NCBI GenBank assembly: GCA_015487695.1 | Contig: WFPF01000005.1 | Coordinates: 1 to 32,380, forward strand | DNA: 32,380 bases | From: Chitinophagales bacterium | GTDB taxonomy: Bacteria; Bacteroidota; Bacteroidia; Chitinophagales; S012-47 | Direction of reading: 5' to 3' | Shown here: positions 1 through 7,958 of the stretch, piece by piece | How positions within the stretch are numbered: position 1 is the stretch's first letter | How the letters are laid out: every line of letters begins with the position of its first letter | Program-made: the position numbers and the translations under genes | The notes under the pieces: model-generated | Told to the model about the DNA's origin: nothing | The model's database searches: none | Seen by the model: the letters and a program-made list of their open reading frames with translations, nothing else

Positions 1-474
1 GGAATCCCGTCTGTCTTTGTCAGCGATGAAAAATTCAAGGCTCCGAGGGGTGCATTCGGCCTGAGCGGGATTGTCTATCATCCCGATCATTTTCTAATTG
101 TTGGCCAGGCATTTGATGCCCTTCTGTTTCGGATTCCCATCAGCAACCCCTCTGATTTTAAGCAGTTGACACTCGACCGCCCGGTGCATTCGATTGACGG
201 ACTCCTGCTTCAAAAAAAGAACCGGCTCATTCTGGTCAGCAACAACTTTTCGGGAGATCCCTTCAACGAATCTATTTATCAGATACAGACCCGGGATCAC
301 TGGCAAACAGCTGTGGTCATCGACTCTTTTGCTTCTTTTGCAGGCCGTTTTCCCACTTCTGTTTCAAATATCAGAGACGAAGTCTATGTCAACTACTCTT
401 ACCTGCCCGACCTCATCGACCCCGGAACGAAAAGCATTGATGAATTTCAGATTCAGAAAATTCAATTCCGATAA
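1..474 (+). CDS. C-terminal part of a beta-propeller (SMP-30/gluconolactonase-like) protein, 5' truncated
   Basis: The reading frame is open from the first base of the window to a TAA at 472-474, so the start lies outside. The visible 157 residues contain strand-turn patterns such as GLSGIVYHPDHFLIVGQ and VHSIDGLLLQKKNRLILVSN, which resemble blades of SMP-30/gluconolactonase or NHL-type propellers. No catalytic residues can be assigned from this fragment. About 100 bases with no clear terminator separate it from the oxidoreductase gene on the same strand. The propeller assignment is an inference from repeat rhythm; a secreted hypothetical protein is equally possible. Confidence 0.6.
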   Translation, partial: GIPSVFVSDEKFKAPRGAFGLSGIVYHPDHFLIVGQAFDALLFRIPISNPSDFKQLTLDRPVHSIDGLLLQKKNRLILVSNNFSGDPFNESIYQIQTRDHWQTAVVIDSFASFAGRFPTSVSNIRDEVYVNYSYLPDLIDPGTKSIDEFQIQKIQFR

Positions 475-572
475 AACGAAAGTCAAAGCCGTGTTGAAAG
501 GGAGAAGTTCTTCAGCTCACTTCCCTGACAAACACAGCATTAAAAAATTACACAATTAAATACCAGAGTATT

Positions 573-1556
573 ATGAAAGCGATCATCAGAAACAGTTACG
601 GAGGTCCCGAAGTGCTCCGACTTGCAGAAATCGATTTACCCGTCATAAATGAAAACGAAGTACTTATAAAAGTACACGCCTCATCCGTAAGCATGGCAGA
701 CAGCATGATGCGCAAGGGAAGTCCATATATCGGCCGCTTGTTTTTAGGCCTTTTCCGACCCAGTCAGAAAATCCCGGGAACCAGTTTCTCGGGAGAAGTT
801 GTCTCCTGCGGAGAATCCGTCACACGTTTCAATAAAGGAGATCTCGTATTCGGGGGCACCCGGGTCAAAATGTCATCCTATGCGGAATATCTCAGCCTGG
901 ATCAGAATGAAGTCATTCATATCAGGCCGGGAAACATGAGCGATGAAGAAGCTGCACCCCTCAGTGACGGAGCCCTCACCTCCATCAGCATGCTCCGTGA
1001 TGTGGCCGGGTTGAAAGCAGGACAAAAAGTACTTATCATCGGTGCTTCGGGCGGACTGGGAACCTCGGCTGTGCAATTGGGCAAACATTACGGTGCGGAA
1101 GTAACGGGTGTATGCAGTACAAAAAACCTTGAGTTGGTAAAATCGCTCGGTGCCGATTATGTGCTGGATTACACTACCGAAGATTTCAGCCGGCAAGAAA
1201 AGAAATACGATCTCATCTTCGATACCGTGGCCAAAAGTTCCTATTCCGAATGCCGACAAGTGCTTAGCCCATCGGGCATGTACCTGACACCGGTAATGAG
1301 TTTCTCGTCCTTGTATCACATGATTCGAAGTGCCCGCAGCAAGGGACGAAAAGTGCGCTTTTCGGCAACCGGAATGCGCAAGGCTGGAGAATTGAATATC
1401 CTGCTGAATGAACTGGTGTCAATCATTGAAGCGGGTGCCCACCGAACAGTGATCGATCGCAGCTACCCGATGGAACAAGCAGCCAAGGCACACAGCTATG
1501 TAGACAAGGGTCATAAAACAGGAAATGTCATCCTTTCGATGAGGCACAGGAGTTAG
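573..1556 (+). CDS. Zinc-free MDR-family NAD(P)-dependent oxidoreductase (quinone oxidoreductase-like)
   Basis: This 327-residue protein has the layout of the medium-chain dehydrogenase/reductase superfamily: a GroES-like N-terminal domain (about 1-120) and a Rossmann domain. The nucleotide-binding loop GASGGLGTSAVQLGK lies at 157-171, followed by the family-typical stretch around LGADYVLDY (192-200). The catalytic and structural zinc cysteines of true alcohol dehydrogenases are missing: the equivalent of GxCGTD reads SVSMADS. It therefore fits the zinc-independent quinone-oxidoreductase/enoyl-reductase branch, probably a cytosolic NADPH-dependent reductase of unknown substrate. It appears monocistronic and ends just before a bidirectional terminator. 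Confidence 0.88.
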   Translation: MKAIIRNSYGGPEVLRLAEIDLPVINENEVLIKVHASSVSMADSMMRKGSPYIGRLFLGLFRPSQKIPGTSFSGEVVSCGESVTRFNKGDLVFGGTRVKMSSYAEYLSLDQNEVIHIRPGNMSDEEAAPLSDGALTSISMLRDVAGLKAGQKVLIIGASGGLGTSAVQLGKHYGAEVTGVCSTKNLELVKSLGADYVLDYTTEDFSRQEKKYDLIFDTVAKSSYSECRQVLSPSGMYLTPVMSFSSLYHMIRSARSKGRKVRFSATGMRKAGELNILLNELVSIIEAGAHRTVIDRSYPMEQAAKAHSYVDKGHKTGNVILSMRHRS

Positions 1557-1593
1557 TAGCTCAACTGGATTCTCCCCCTGCTCCTGCAAAAAG

Positions 1594-1624
1594 AAAAGCC
1601 ACCCCGGTCAGGAGTGGCTTTTTC
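1594..1624. terminator. Bidirectional rho-independent terminator
   Basis: The arms AAGCCAC and GTGGCTT, with inner CC/GG pairs and one mismatch, form a hairpin around the loop GGTCA. T-runs follow on both strands (TTTT on plus, TTTTCTTTTT on minus). It lies between two convergent genes and can serve both. Confidence 0.8.
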
Positions 1625-1645
1625 CATTGGGTTCGTTTGAAGGGC

Positions 1646-3055
1646 TTAGTTTTTGGCGAACTTGCCGCTTACCACTTTGTCCTCTTTTCTTAATTCATAC
1701 AAATACTGCCCTGCACTGAGTCTGCTGATATCCAGCGCAATCAGATCTTCACCGTTCAGGGTTCTTTCGGCTACAATGCGGCCGATCATATCATAAATGC
1801 GCAGGCTGGCTTCTCCGCGAAGCTCATCGTCCAGCTTGAAATAAAGCACATCGCCTGCCGGGTTGGGATAGAGGCTGATTCCGTTTCCAAAACCGGGAAC
1901 CGGTGTTTCAATGCCGGTGCTGTATTCAAGCACAATATGGTCCACGGTAAGCTTTGAACCGATTGTTCCGTTTCCGTCCAGACTGCTGGCTGAGAAAGCC
2001 ACCAACATCGAGTCGGGAGCCGGCTTTCCGGTCCAGTCGATATCGAGTTCTGCTGTCTGATAGCCGGCACTTGCAAACAAAGGAATACCGCCACCGTTGA
2101 TGCTGTCGCCATTTGCATCACCAAATGAAATCATACCGAATGCCGTATCGTTTCCAACAGGTGCATATTTATAGTCAAACTTGAACTTGGTGGGTTTCTG
2201 GGTAAAAGGTACGCCACCATTTCCTCCTCCGAAAAAGATCGGTGAGTTGGCCACGACAGCCATTACGGTTTTACTTCCGAAAATATCCAGTTCGAGGGCT
2301 GTAAGTTCGCAAGCCAGTTGTCCGTCACTGGCATCGGTGCTTTTCTTCACCGGCACGGGCGGGTTGACACCCCCGGTTATGGCCCCAAGAAGGTTGATAG
2401 AGAACCATCCATCCGGTTCTTCGCTGGCTACATCAAACCAGTCATTAAAATCATAGTTAACCAGCGTATCTACATTGGCACCCACAAATTCGATTTTATC
2501 AATTTCAATCCAACTGCCTGCCACGGCATTGGAAAGCATGTTTGAGCTGCTGGCCACCATGATCAGTGAATCAGCCGGAAGAAACAAGTTGAGTGGTCTG
2601 GTAATGGTTACAAAGTTGGAAGAGCTTCCTCCGATATTGATGATGTTGATCATCGGAACCGAGAAGGCTTTGAAAATAAGGAAAAACGTAGCCGAATCAT
2701 TTCCCGCCATTGAATAGCGGCAGGTAATTTTGACCGAGTCGGGCTGGCCGCTGTATGCCTGTCCTCCAGCGAAAATATTACCCCTTGCATTGGTGGCAAA
2801 GCCAGCAATGGTATCCTGACCTGACACCACGGTCTCAAGGCGCATGGCCGAGCCGCTTACGCCCGGCACTTTGCTCGCGTTGGGCGTACCGGTCAGAAAG
2901 TAAGATTGAAAATTAAAAGTTAGATATCCTACGGGTTCCTGATAATAAACCGTCTTAGTCCAGTTCTCGAAACTGGGATTAACCTGGGCCGGGAGCAGAG
3001 CCGAAACCATAAAAAACAGGTTAAGTATTACAAAATTTAGAAAAAGTCTCTTCAT
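1646..3055 (-). CDS. Secreted protein with two tandem homologous modules and a T9SS type A sorting domain
   Basis: This 469-residue protein starts with a signal peptide (about 1-24, ending LLPAQ). It ends in a typical type IX secretion sorting domain (about 394-469) with SLYPNPAGD at 394-402, an LRIYDMIGR-type strand and a terminal GKFAKN. Between them are two modules that appear homologous (about 26-192 and 199-378). Each opens with an xFxxW...EPxGW/Y motif and contains an N-S-x-I-F-x-G-G or similar stretch, followed about 20 residues later by GNDSATF or GNDTAFG. It should cross the outer membrane through T9SS and be released or surface-attached. The modules look like carbohydrate-binding beta-sandwiches, but no ligand can be named. 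Confidence 0.85.
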   Translation of the reverse strand: MKRLFLNFVILNLFFMVSALLPAQVNPSFENWTKTVYYQEPVGYLTFNFQSYFLTGTPNASKVPGVSGSAMRLETVVSGQDTIAGFATNARGNIFAGGQAYSGQPDSVKITCRYSMAGNDSATFFLIFKAFSVPMINIINIGGSSSNFVTITRPLNLFLPADSLIMVASSSNMLSNAVAGSWIEIDKIEFVGANVDTLVNYDFNDWFDVASEEPDGWFSINLLGAITGGVNPPVPVKKSTDASDGQLACELTALELDIFGSKTVMAVVANSPIFFGGGNGGVPFTQKPTKFKFDYKYAPVGNDTAFGMISFGDANGDSINGGGIPLFASAGYQTAELDIDWTGKPAPDSMLVAFSASSLDGNGTIGSKLTVDHIVLEYSTGIETPVPGFGNGISLYPNPAGDVLYFKLDDELRGEASLRIYDMIGRIVAERTLNGEDLIALDISRLSAGQYLYELRKEDKVVSGKFAKN

Positions 3056-3151
3056 AATTGCGCAGTTTTATTTGGTGTAAAGAAAGTATAAAATTCCATT
3101 ATTTTAGGCAGATTAATGTCATTTCAAGTGTAAAATTAAATTAATGCGCCC

Positions 3152-4012
3152 ATGAATCTGCAATTGGTTGAATGTCCGCGCGATGCCATGCAAGGCATAC
3201 GCAGGCCCATCCCGCTTGACCTCAAGGTAAAATACGTAAATCTCCTCCTGAAAGTGGGCTTTCATAGTCTCGATTTTGGAAGTTTTGTTTCTCCAAAAGC
3301 CATACCACAAATGGCAGACACGGCTGAACTCGTGCAAAAGCTTGAAACAGAGCACAGCCCGACCCGGCTCCTGGCAATTGTTCTCAACAGCCGGGGGGCA
3401 CTCGAGGCCTCGCGATTTGACAAAATCCACTATCTGGGATATCCTTTCTCTGTTTCCGAAACATTCCAGCAGCGCAATGCCAACAGCAGCATTGCCGGGT
3501 CACTTGAGCGGCTCAAAAACATCTGTGACATTGCCGGCCGGCATGACAAGGAAGTAGTCGTTTATCTCTCCATGGCATTTGGCAATCCCTATGGCGATCC
3601 GTGGAGTCCGGAGATTGTAGCCCGCTGGGCCGAAGAAATGCAGAAACTTGGTATCAAGATCATTTCACTGGCCGACACCGTAGGTATGGCCACGCCCGCT
3701 GAAGTCCGATCGCTTTTCGGGCAGATCATTCCCGCATTTCCCGATCAGGTGATCGGTGCGCATCTGCACTCCGCGCCTGCCCGGAGGCGCGAGAAGCTGG
3801 AAGCTGCCTGGGATGCCGGATGTCGCAGGTTTGACGGAGCCCTCAGGGGTTACGGAGGCTGCCCCATGGCCGAAGACGAACTGGTGGGTAATATGGCCAG
3901 TGAAGAAATTATTGCATTTCTTGAAGAAAAAGGCATGGATACGGGTATCCGGCAGGAAGCCCTGCACGAAGCCATGGCCCTGGCCAATGAGATATTTACG
4001 AACTATCAGTAA
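3152..4012 (+). CDS. Hydroxymethylglutaryl-CoA lyase
   Basis: This 286-residue TIM-barrel enzyme is predicted to split HMG-CoA into acetoacetate and acetyl-CoA, the last step of leucine breakdown. It shows the family landmarks: ECPRD at 7-11 (metal and substrate site), SFVSPKAIPQM at 44-54, the metal-binding pair HLH at 204-206, and the catalytic-cysteine loop GYGGCPMAEDELVGN with C237. Length matches the family. The ECPRD form rather than EVGPRD is common in Bacteroidota homologues. Its 3' end overlaps the opposing methyltransferase gene by 7 bp, so no terminator separates them. No other leucine-catabolic genes are visible in the window. Confidence 0.93.
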   Translation: MNLQLVECPRDAMQGIRRPIPLDLKVKYVNLLLKVGFHSLDFGSFVSPKAIPQMADTAELVQKLETEHSPTRLLAIVLNSRGALEASRFDKIHYLGYPFSVSETFQQRNANSSIAGSLERLKNICDIAGRHDKEVVVYLSMAFGNPYGDPWSPEIVARWAEEMQKLGIKIISLADTVGMATPAEVRSLFGQIIPAFPDQVIGAHLHSAPARRREKLEAAWDAGCRRFDGALRGYGGCPMAEDELVGNMASEEIIAFLEEKGMDTGIRQEALHEAMALANEIFTNYQ

Positions 4013-5133
4013 AGCTCGAAACGGTGAAATTTGCACTCCAGCGGACCATTGTATAGCGTCAGTTTACGGGAAGTTCGTAAACCCACTCTCTTCAGTGCGT
4101 CTTTATTGCTGCTCAGAATCCAGGCTGTATATCCTTTCCATTCATGCTTCAGCCGGTCTCCGATCATTTTGTAGAAAGCCTCCAAGTCGTTATCCTTCTC
4201 TTTCATTCGCTCGCCATAGGGCGGATTCATGAGTATGGTGCCGTTGCCCTGCGGAGGCTCCAGCCGGTTGAATGCTTTGCGAATGACCGTGACGCCCTGC
4301 ACTCCCGCACGATCCAGGTTTTGCCTTGTGATGCTTGTGGCCCGGGGCTCTTTGTCTGCCGCAAGAATTTCAAAATCTAAGGCTCTTACTTCCGATGCCG
4401 CTTCTTCGCTCAGTTCCTCCCACAGCCGGTGGTCAAAATCTTTCCACCCCAGAAAAGCAAATCGCTCACGCAGCAAACCCGGAGCCTTGTTCATGGCCAT
4501 CAGGGCCGCTTCGATGGCTATGGTGCCCGAACCGCACATCGGGTCCACAAAGGGCTGGCCGGGCTCCCATCCGCTGAGTCTGATCATACCGGCAGCCAGA
4601 ACTTCATTGAGCGGAGCCATTACCTTCTCCATGCGATAGCCCCGCATATGAAGAGAATCACCACTGCTGTCGAGCAGGATGCTTACCTCATTTTTAAAAA
4701 TGTGTACTCTGATCGTCACTTTCGGGCTCTGTACGTCCACATTGGGTCTGCGTCCCCTCTTTTCGCGAAAATAATCGGCTATGGCATCTTTGCTTCGCAG
4801 CGCGGTATAGTGTGAGTGGGTGAACACAGCCGAGTTGACCGTGGCGTAAACCGCAAAGGTATCGGTTACCCGCATGTACGCTTCCCAATCTATTGACCGG
4901 ATTCCGGCATAAAGAGCATCTTCGTCTTCCGCTTCGAAGCGGGATATGGGAATAAGCACCCGGAGGGCCGTGCGCAGTTTCAAATTGGCCCTGTAAAGCA
5001 GGGCCGTGTCGCCTTCAAAACTCACCGAACGCGTATGCAACTCCGTGTTTTCCGCTCCGAGGCTTTTCAATTCCGACTCCAAAACTTCTTCCAGGCCAAA
5101 CAGCGTGGTAGCCAGCATAGCTCTTTTACTCAT
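4006..5133 (-). CDS. THUMP-domain class I SAM-dependent RNA methyltransferase (RlmL N-terminal-half/YpsC type)
   Basis: This 375-residue protein has an N-terminal ferredoxin-like/THUMP part (about 1-160) and a Rossmann methyltransferase domain. The SAM-binding motif DPMCGSGT lies at 197-204, and the catalytic motif NPPYGER at 303-309 is that of N2-guanine rRNA methyltransferases. By homology it is likely to make m2G in 23S rRNA. An in-frame ATG exists 27 bases upstream (5160). The start at 5133 was chosen because a -7 promoter box (5138-5145) lies between the two ATGs and because MSKRAMLATT is the usual family N-terminus. It overlaps the HMG-CoA lyase gene tail to tail. Confidence 0.9.
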   Translation of the reverse strand: MSKRAMLATTLFGLEEVLESELKSLGAENTELHTRSVSFEGDTALLYRANLKLRTALRVLIPISRFEAEDEDALYAGIRSIDWEAYMRVTDTFAVYATVNSAVFTHSHYTALRSKDAIADYFREKRGRRPNVDVQSPKVTIRVHIFKNEVSILLDSSGDSLHMRGYRMEKVMAPLNEVLAAGMIRLSGWEPGQPFVDPMCGSGTIAIEAALMAMNKAPGLLRERFAFLGWKDFDHRLWEELSEEAASEVRALDFEILAADKEPRATSITRQNLDRAGVQGVTVIRKAFNRLEPPQGNGTILMNPPYGERMKEKDNDLEAFYKMIGDRLKHEWKGYTAWILSSNKDALKRVGLRTSRKLTLYNGPLECKFHRFELY

Positions 5134-5137
5134 AGTG

Positions 5138-5145
5138 CAAAGGTA
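5138..5145 (-). promoter_or_regulatory. Promoter -7 box (TACCTTTG) four bases before the methyltransferase ATG
   Basis: On the minus strand the sequence matches the Bacteroidota sigma-factor consensus TAnnTTTG. Only CACT lies between the box and the ATG at 5133, so the transcript would be leaderless or nearly so. No well-spaced -33 TTG was found. Confidence 0.5.
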
Positions 5146-5346
5146 AAGCCCCGCATTCAATTAGCGCTTGTCCTGCCCGGCCTCCCTCAGTAGGGTAAAA
5201 ATCAGCGTGAGTTTTGATTTATGGTTAAAAATTGCGGAGAAAAGGAAAAAGCTCCGAATCAATGAAATTAAAAAGAGGCACTGTGTTTATCTCTCCTCAG
5301 AATATTATGATCTGCCTCTTTTCTTTTCAATATCAGCATTTATTTT

Positions 5347-5354
5347 TATCTTTG
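5347..5354 (+). promoter_or_regulatory. Promoter -7 box (TATCTTTG) of the TetR operon
   Basis: It matches TAnnTTTG and lies 28 bases upstream of the TetR start codon, giving a predicted transcript start near 5360. It overlaps the first bases of the palindrome at 5353-5370. A -33 TTG is not evident. Confidence 0.55.
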
Positions 5355-5370
5355 ACCAACCGGTCGGTCA
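5353..5370. promoter_or_regulatory. Probable TetR-family operator (18-bp palindrome)
   Basis: The sequence TGACCAACCGGTCGGTCA is a dyad with perfect ACCGGT core and matching TGACC/GGTCA arms; only one base pair (5358/5365) breaks symmetry. It covers the end of the -7 box and the expected transcription start, 13 bases before the tetR-like gene. This is the geometry of an autorepressing TetR operator. Operator function is inferred from symmetry and position. Confidence 0.7.
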
Positions 5371-5382
5371 TAAACACAAATC

Positions 5383-5970
5383 ATGAGTCCGAAGAGCAGC
5401 GAACAATTTGCGCAGATGCGCAGCGACAGTCGTCAGAAGATTCTTGAATCCGCACTGGAAATATTCGCGCTCAAGGGCTATCATTCAAGCTCCATGGCGG
5501 CTGTAGCACGCAATGCCGGAATATCAAAGGGCCTCATCTACAACTACTTTCAAAGCAAGGAAGAGTTGCTTTTTGCCATCTTCGATTACCTTCTTCAGAT
5601 CTTCGACTCTTTCGCTCCCGAACATCTTGGCAATGACCCGCTTACCCAGCTCCGGGTAATGACCGAATTAAGCTTTGATATGATCAGGCGCGGTGACAAG
5701 CACTACCGCTTTGTGACAGGCATCATCACCCAGCCGGCCCTGCAGGATCTGGTACGCAACTATGCCGGCAAAGTCATGCATGGCAAGCTCCGGCAGTTCT
5801 TCAGCCTCTTTGAGCAGCTGGGGTTTCCCGATCCTGAGCAGGCGGCATATTCCTATGCGGCCATTATGGACGGCATCGGACTGGGATACATTGCGATGGG
5901 TGAAGAATATCCGATCGAAGGAATGAAAGCCTTTGTAATCGAAACTTTCTGTAAAAAACAAGCGTCATGA
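5383..5970 (+). CDS. TetR/AcrR-family transcriptional regulator
   Basis: This 195-residue protein has the typical N-terminal helix-turn-helix (about 17-63). RQKILESALEIFALKGY is followed by the recognition region ISKGLIYNYF (47-56) and KEELL. The C-terminal 130 residues form the variable ligand-binding part. It is the first gene of a six-gene operon: its TGA overlaps the next ATG (ATGA). A near-perfect palindrome lies in its own promoter, so it probably represses itself and the transport genes behind it until it binds a ligand. The ligand cannot be deduced. Confidence 0.93.
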   Translation: MSPKSSEQFAQMRSDSRQKILESALEIFALKGYHSSSMAAVARNAGISKGLIYNYFQSKEELLFAIFDYLLQIFDSFAPEHLGNDPLTQLRVMTELSFDMIRRGDKHYRFVTGIITQPALQDLVRNYAGKVMHGKLRQFFSLFEQLGFPDPEQAAYSYAAIMDGIGLGYIAMGEEYPIEGMKAFVIETFCKKQAS

Positions 5971-6713
5971 AAAAGAACCTGCCACTGTTCTGCTTATTCC
6001 TTCTGGCTTCCGCCTTTTTGCAGGCCCAGGATGCCGGTGAAATTGTAAAGAAAGCCCTCGATAATTTTCGGGGAAAGAGCAGCAAATCAACTATCACGAT
6101 GAAGATTATCCGCCCGGGATGGAGCCGCGAAATCCGGATGAAAGCCTGGTCCAAGGGAGACAAATATTCGCTCATCAAAATATTGGCTCCGGCACGCGAC
6201 AAGGGGGTTGCCTATCTGAAAGTGGGAAAAGAAATCTGGAACTGGCAACCCTCTATTGAACGTACTATCAAACTGCCCCCGAGCATGATGGGCCAGAGCT
6301 GGATGGGGTCGGACTTTACCAATGACGATTTGGTCAGGGAATCGTCTGAAGTGCGCGACTATACGCACCGGATCATCGGAAGCGATACCCTGCAGGGCCG
6401 TGAATGCTGGAAAATCGAGCTTATACCCAAAGAAGATGCGGCAGTCGTTTGGGGAAAGATTATCATGTGGATCAGCAAAAAGGACTATCTCGAACTGCGG
6501 GCCGAGTTTTATGATGAAGACGGCACCCTGGTCAACATCATGAAGGCATCGGACATAAAAAATATGCACGGGCGCATCATTCCCGTCCGGCTGGAGATGA
6601 TTCCGGCCGATAAGCCCGGACAAAAGACCGTCATTGTTTACGAAGACATCGTGTTTGACATTCCCATTCCGGACAGTTTCTTCTCTCTTCAAAACATGAA
6701 AAAAGTACGATAA
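5967..6713 (+). CDS. LolA-like outer-membrane lipoprotein-sorting protein (periplasmic carrier)
   Basis: This 248-residue protein has a signal peptide (1-20, ending FLQA-Q) and no lipobox cysteine, so it should be a soluble periplasmic protein. The stretch SWMGSDFTNDDLVRES (111-126) and the surrounding beta-rich layout are characteristic of the 'outer membrane lipoprotein-sorting protein' family with a LolA/LolB-type fold (PF17131-like). Such folds hold acyl chains in a half-open barrel. It overlaps tetR by 4 bp and the next gene by 1 bp (TAATG), implying translational coupling. It is likely to accept a lipid or lipoprotein from the ABC permeases encoded next; the cargo is unknown. Confidence 0.82.
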   Translation: MKKNLPLFCLFLLASAFLQAQDAGEIVKKALDNFRGKSSKSTITMKIIRPGWSREIRMKAWSKGDKYSLIKILAPARDKGVAYLKVGKEIWNWQPSIERTIKLPPSMMGQSWMGSDFTNDDLVRESSEVRDYTHRIIGSDTLQGRECWKIELIPKEDAAVVWGKIIMWISKKDYLELRAEFYDEDGTLVNIMKASDIKNMHGRIIPVRLEMIPADKPGQKTVIVYEDIVFDIPIPDSFFSLQNMKKVR

Positions 6714-7927
6714 TGCTACTGAAACTGGCCTGGCGAAATCTATGGAGGAATAAACGCAGAACCCTGATCACGGTCGCTGCCATCTTTTTCTCGATTACTC
6801 TCAGCATCCTCATGACCTCGCTTCAGCAGGGGACCTGGGCCCGCATGATCGCTTCGGTCGTTGAACAGTACAGCGGCTATGCCCAGATCCATAAAAAGGG
6901 CTACTGGCAAGAGCAAACCCTTGAAAACTCGATGCCGCTGCTGACTCCTGACAGCCTTTCGGAGCTACCGGAAAATCTGGAGGATATGATTCCGCGCATC
7001 GAATCATTTGCCCTTGGCTCAGATGACGAGAACGCCTTTGGCACACAGGTGATGGGCGTAGATCCGGTGCGGGAAGATCAACTGACGGGGCTTGCGTCCA
7101 AAGTATCTGCGGGCAGGTATTTCCGTCCGGGAGAGTCGGCCATTCTGCTGAGCGAAGGATATGCCGACATCATGGAGCTGGGCGTGGGCGATACCATCGT
7201 GCTGCTCGGGCAGGGCTACCATGGCATCACAGCCGTTGGGAAATATCCCATTGTAGGCCTGCTGCACTTCGGCAATCCGGAACTGAACAAACGCCTTAGT
7301 TACCTGCCTCTTCAGGAAGCACAGTTTATGTACGGCATGGAAGGCCGGGTGACAAGTATGGTTTTGAAGTTTAAAAACAATTATCGCTTTCGCGAAACGG
7401 TGGAAGAGATCAGACGGCAACTCGACAGCAATCGCTACGAGGTGCTGAGCTGGCAGGAAATGAATCCACAGCTGGTGCAGGCCATACAGGCCGACACGGG
7501 CGGCATGCTCATTGAGCTCTTTATCATTTATCTCGTCATTGCTTTCGGCATTTTCAGCACCGTCATCATGATGACGGCCGAACGCAAACACGAATTCGGC
7601 ATTCTGCTGGCCATCGGGATGAAAAGGGGCAGAATGCAGATAATGACACTCCTCGAGACCGTACTGCTCGCTTTTCTGGGCATTCTGAGCGGAGTGCTTT
7701 TTGCTCTGCCGATTGTTCTCTATTTCGAAGACAAACCCATAGCGTTGGGCGGTGAACTGGCCTCCTATTATGCCGAGTTTGGCTTTGAGCCGGTTATTGC
7801 ATTCACCTCCCAGCCTTACGTTTTCCTGAATAATGTGCTCATTGTCTTCTTCATCGTGCTGCTGGTTTATCTCTATCCTTTCAACAAACTCAGAAAACTG
7901 AATTCTATCCGGGCCATGAAAGGATAG
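6713..7927 (+). CDS. FtsX/MacB-like ABC transporter permease, first copy
   Basis: This 404-residue inner-membrane protein has the four-helix MacB/LolC topology. TM1 lies at about 19-36, a large periplasmic MacB-PCD-type domain at about 40-262, TM2 at about 266-287, TM3 at about 312-337 and TM4 at about 371-388. The FtsX signature after TM2 reads ERKHEFGILLAIGMKRG (290-306). The amphipathic start WRNLWRNKRRT is typical of this family. It starts on the last base of the LolA-like gene's stop codon and is followed after 31 bp by a second permease of the same length. The pair should form a heterodimer, as LolC and LolE do. Confidence 0.9.
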   Translation: MLLKLAWRNLWRNKRRTLITVAAIFFSITLSILMTSLQQGTWARMIASVVEQYSGYAQIHKKGYWQEQTLENSMPLLTPDSLSELPENLEDMIPRIESFALGSDDENAFGTQVMGVDPVREDQLTGLASKVSAGRYFRPGESAILLSEGYADIMELGVGDTIVLLGQGYHGITAVGKYPIVGLLHFGNPELNKRLSYLPLQEAQFMYGMEGRVTSMVLKFKNNYRFRETVEEIRRQLDSNRYEVLSWQEMNPQLVQAIQADTGGMLIELFIIYLVIAFGIFSTVIMMTAERKHEFGILLAIGMKRGRMQIMTLLETVLLAFLGILSGVLFALPIVLYFEDKPIALGGELASYYAEFGFEPVIAFTSQPYVFLNNVLIVFFIVLLVYLYPFNKLRKLNSIRAMKG

Positions 7928-7958
7928 CGAAGGCAGACACAGGCTAAAAAAGCAAATT

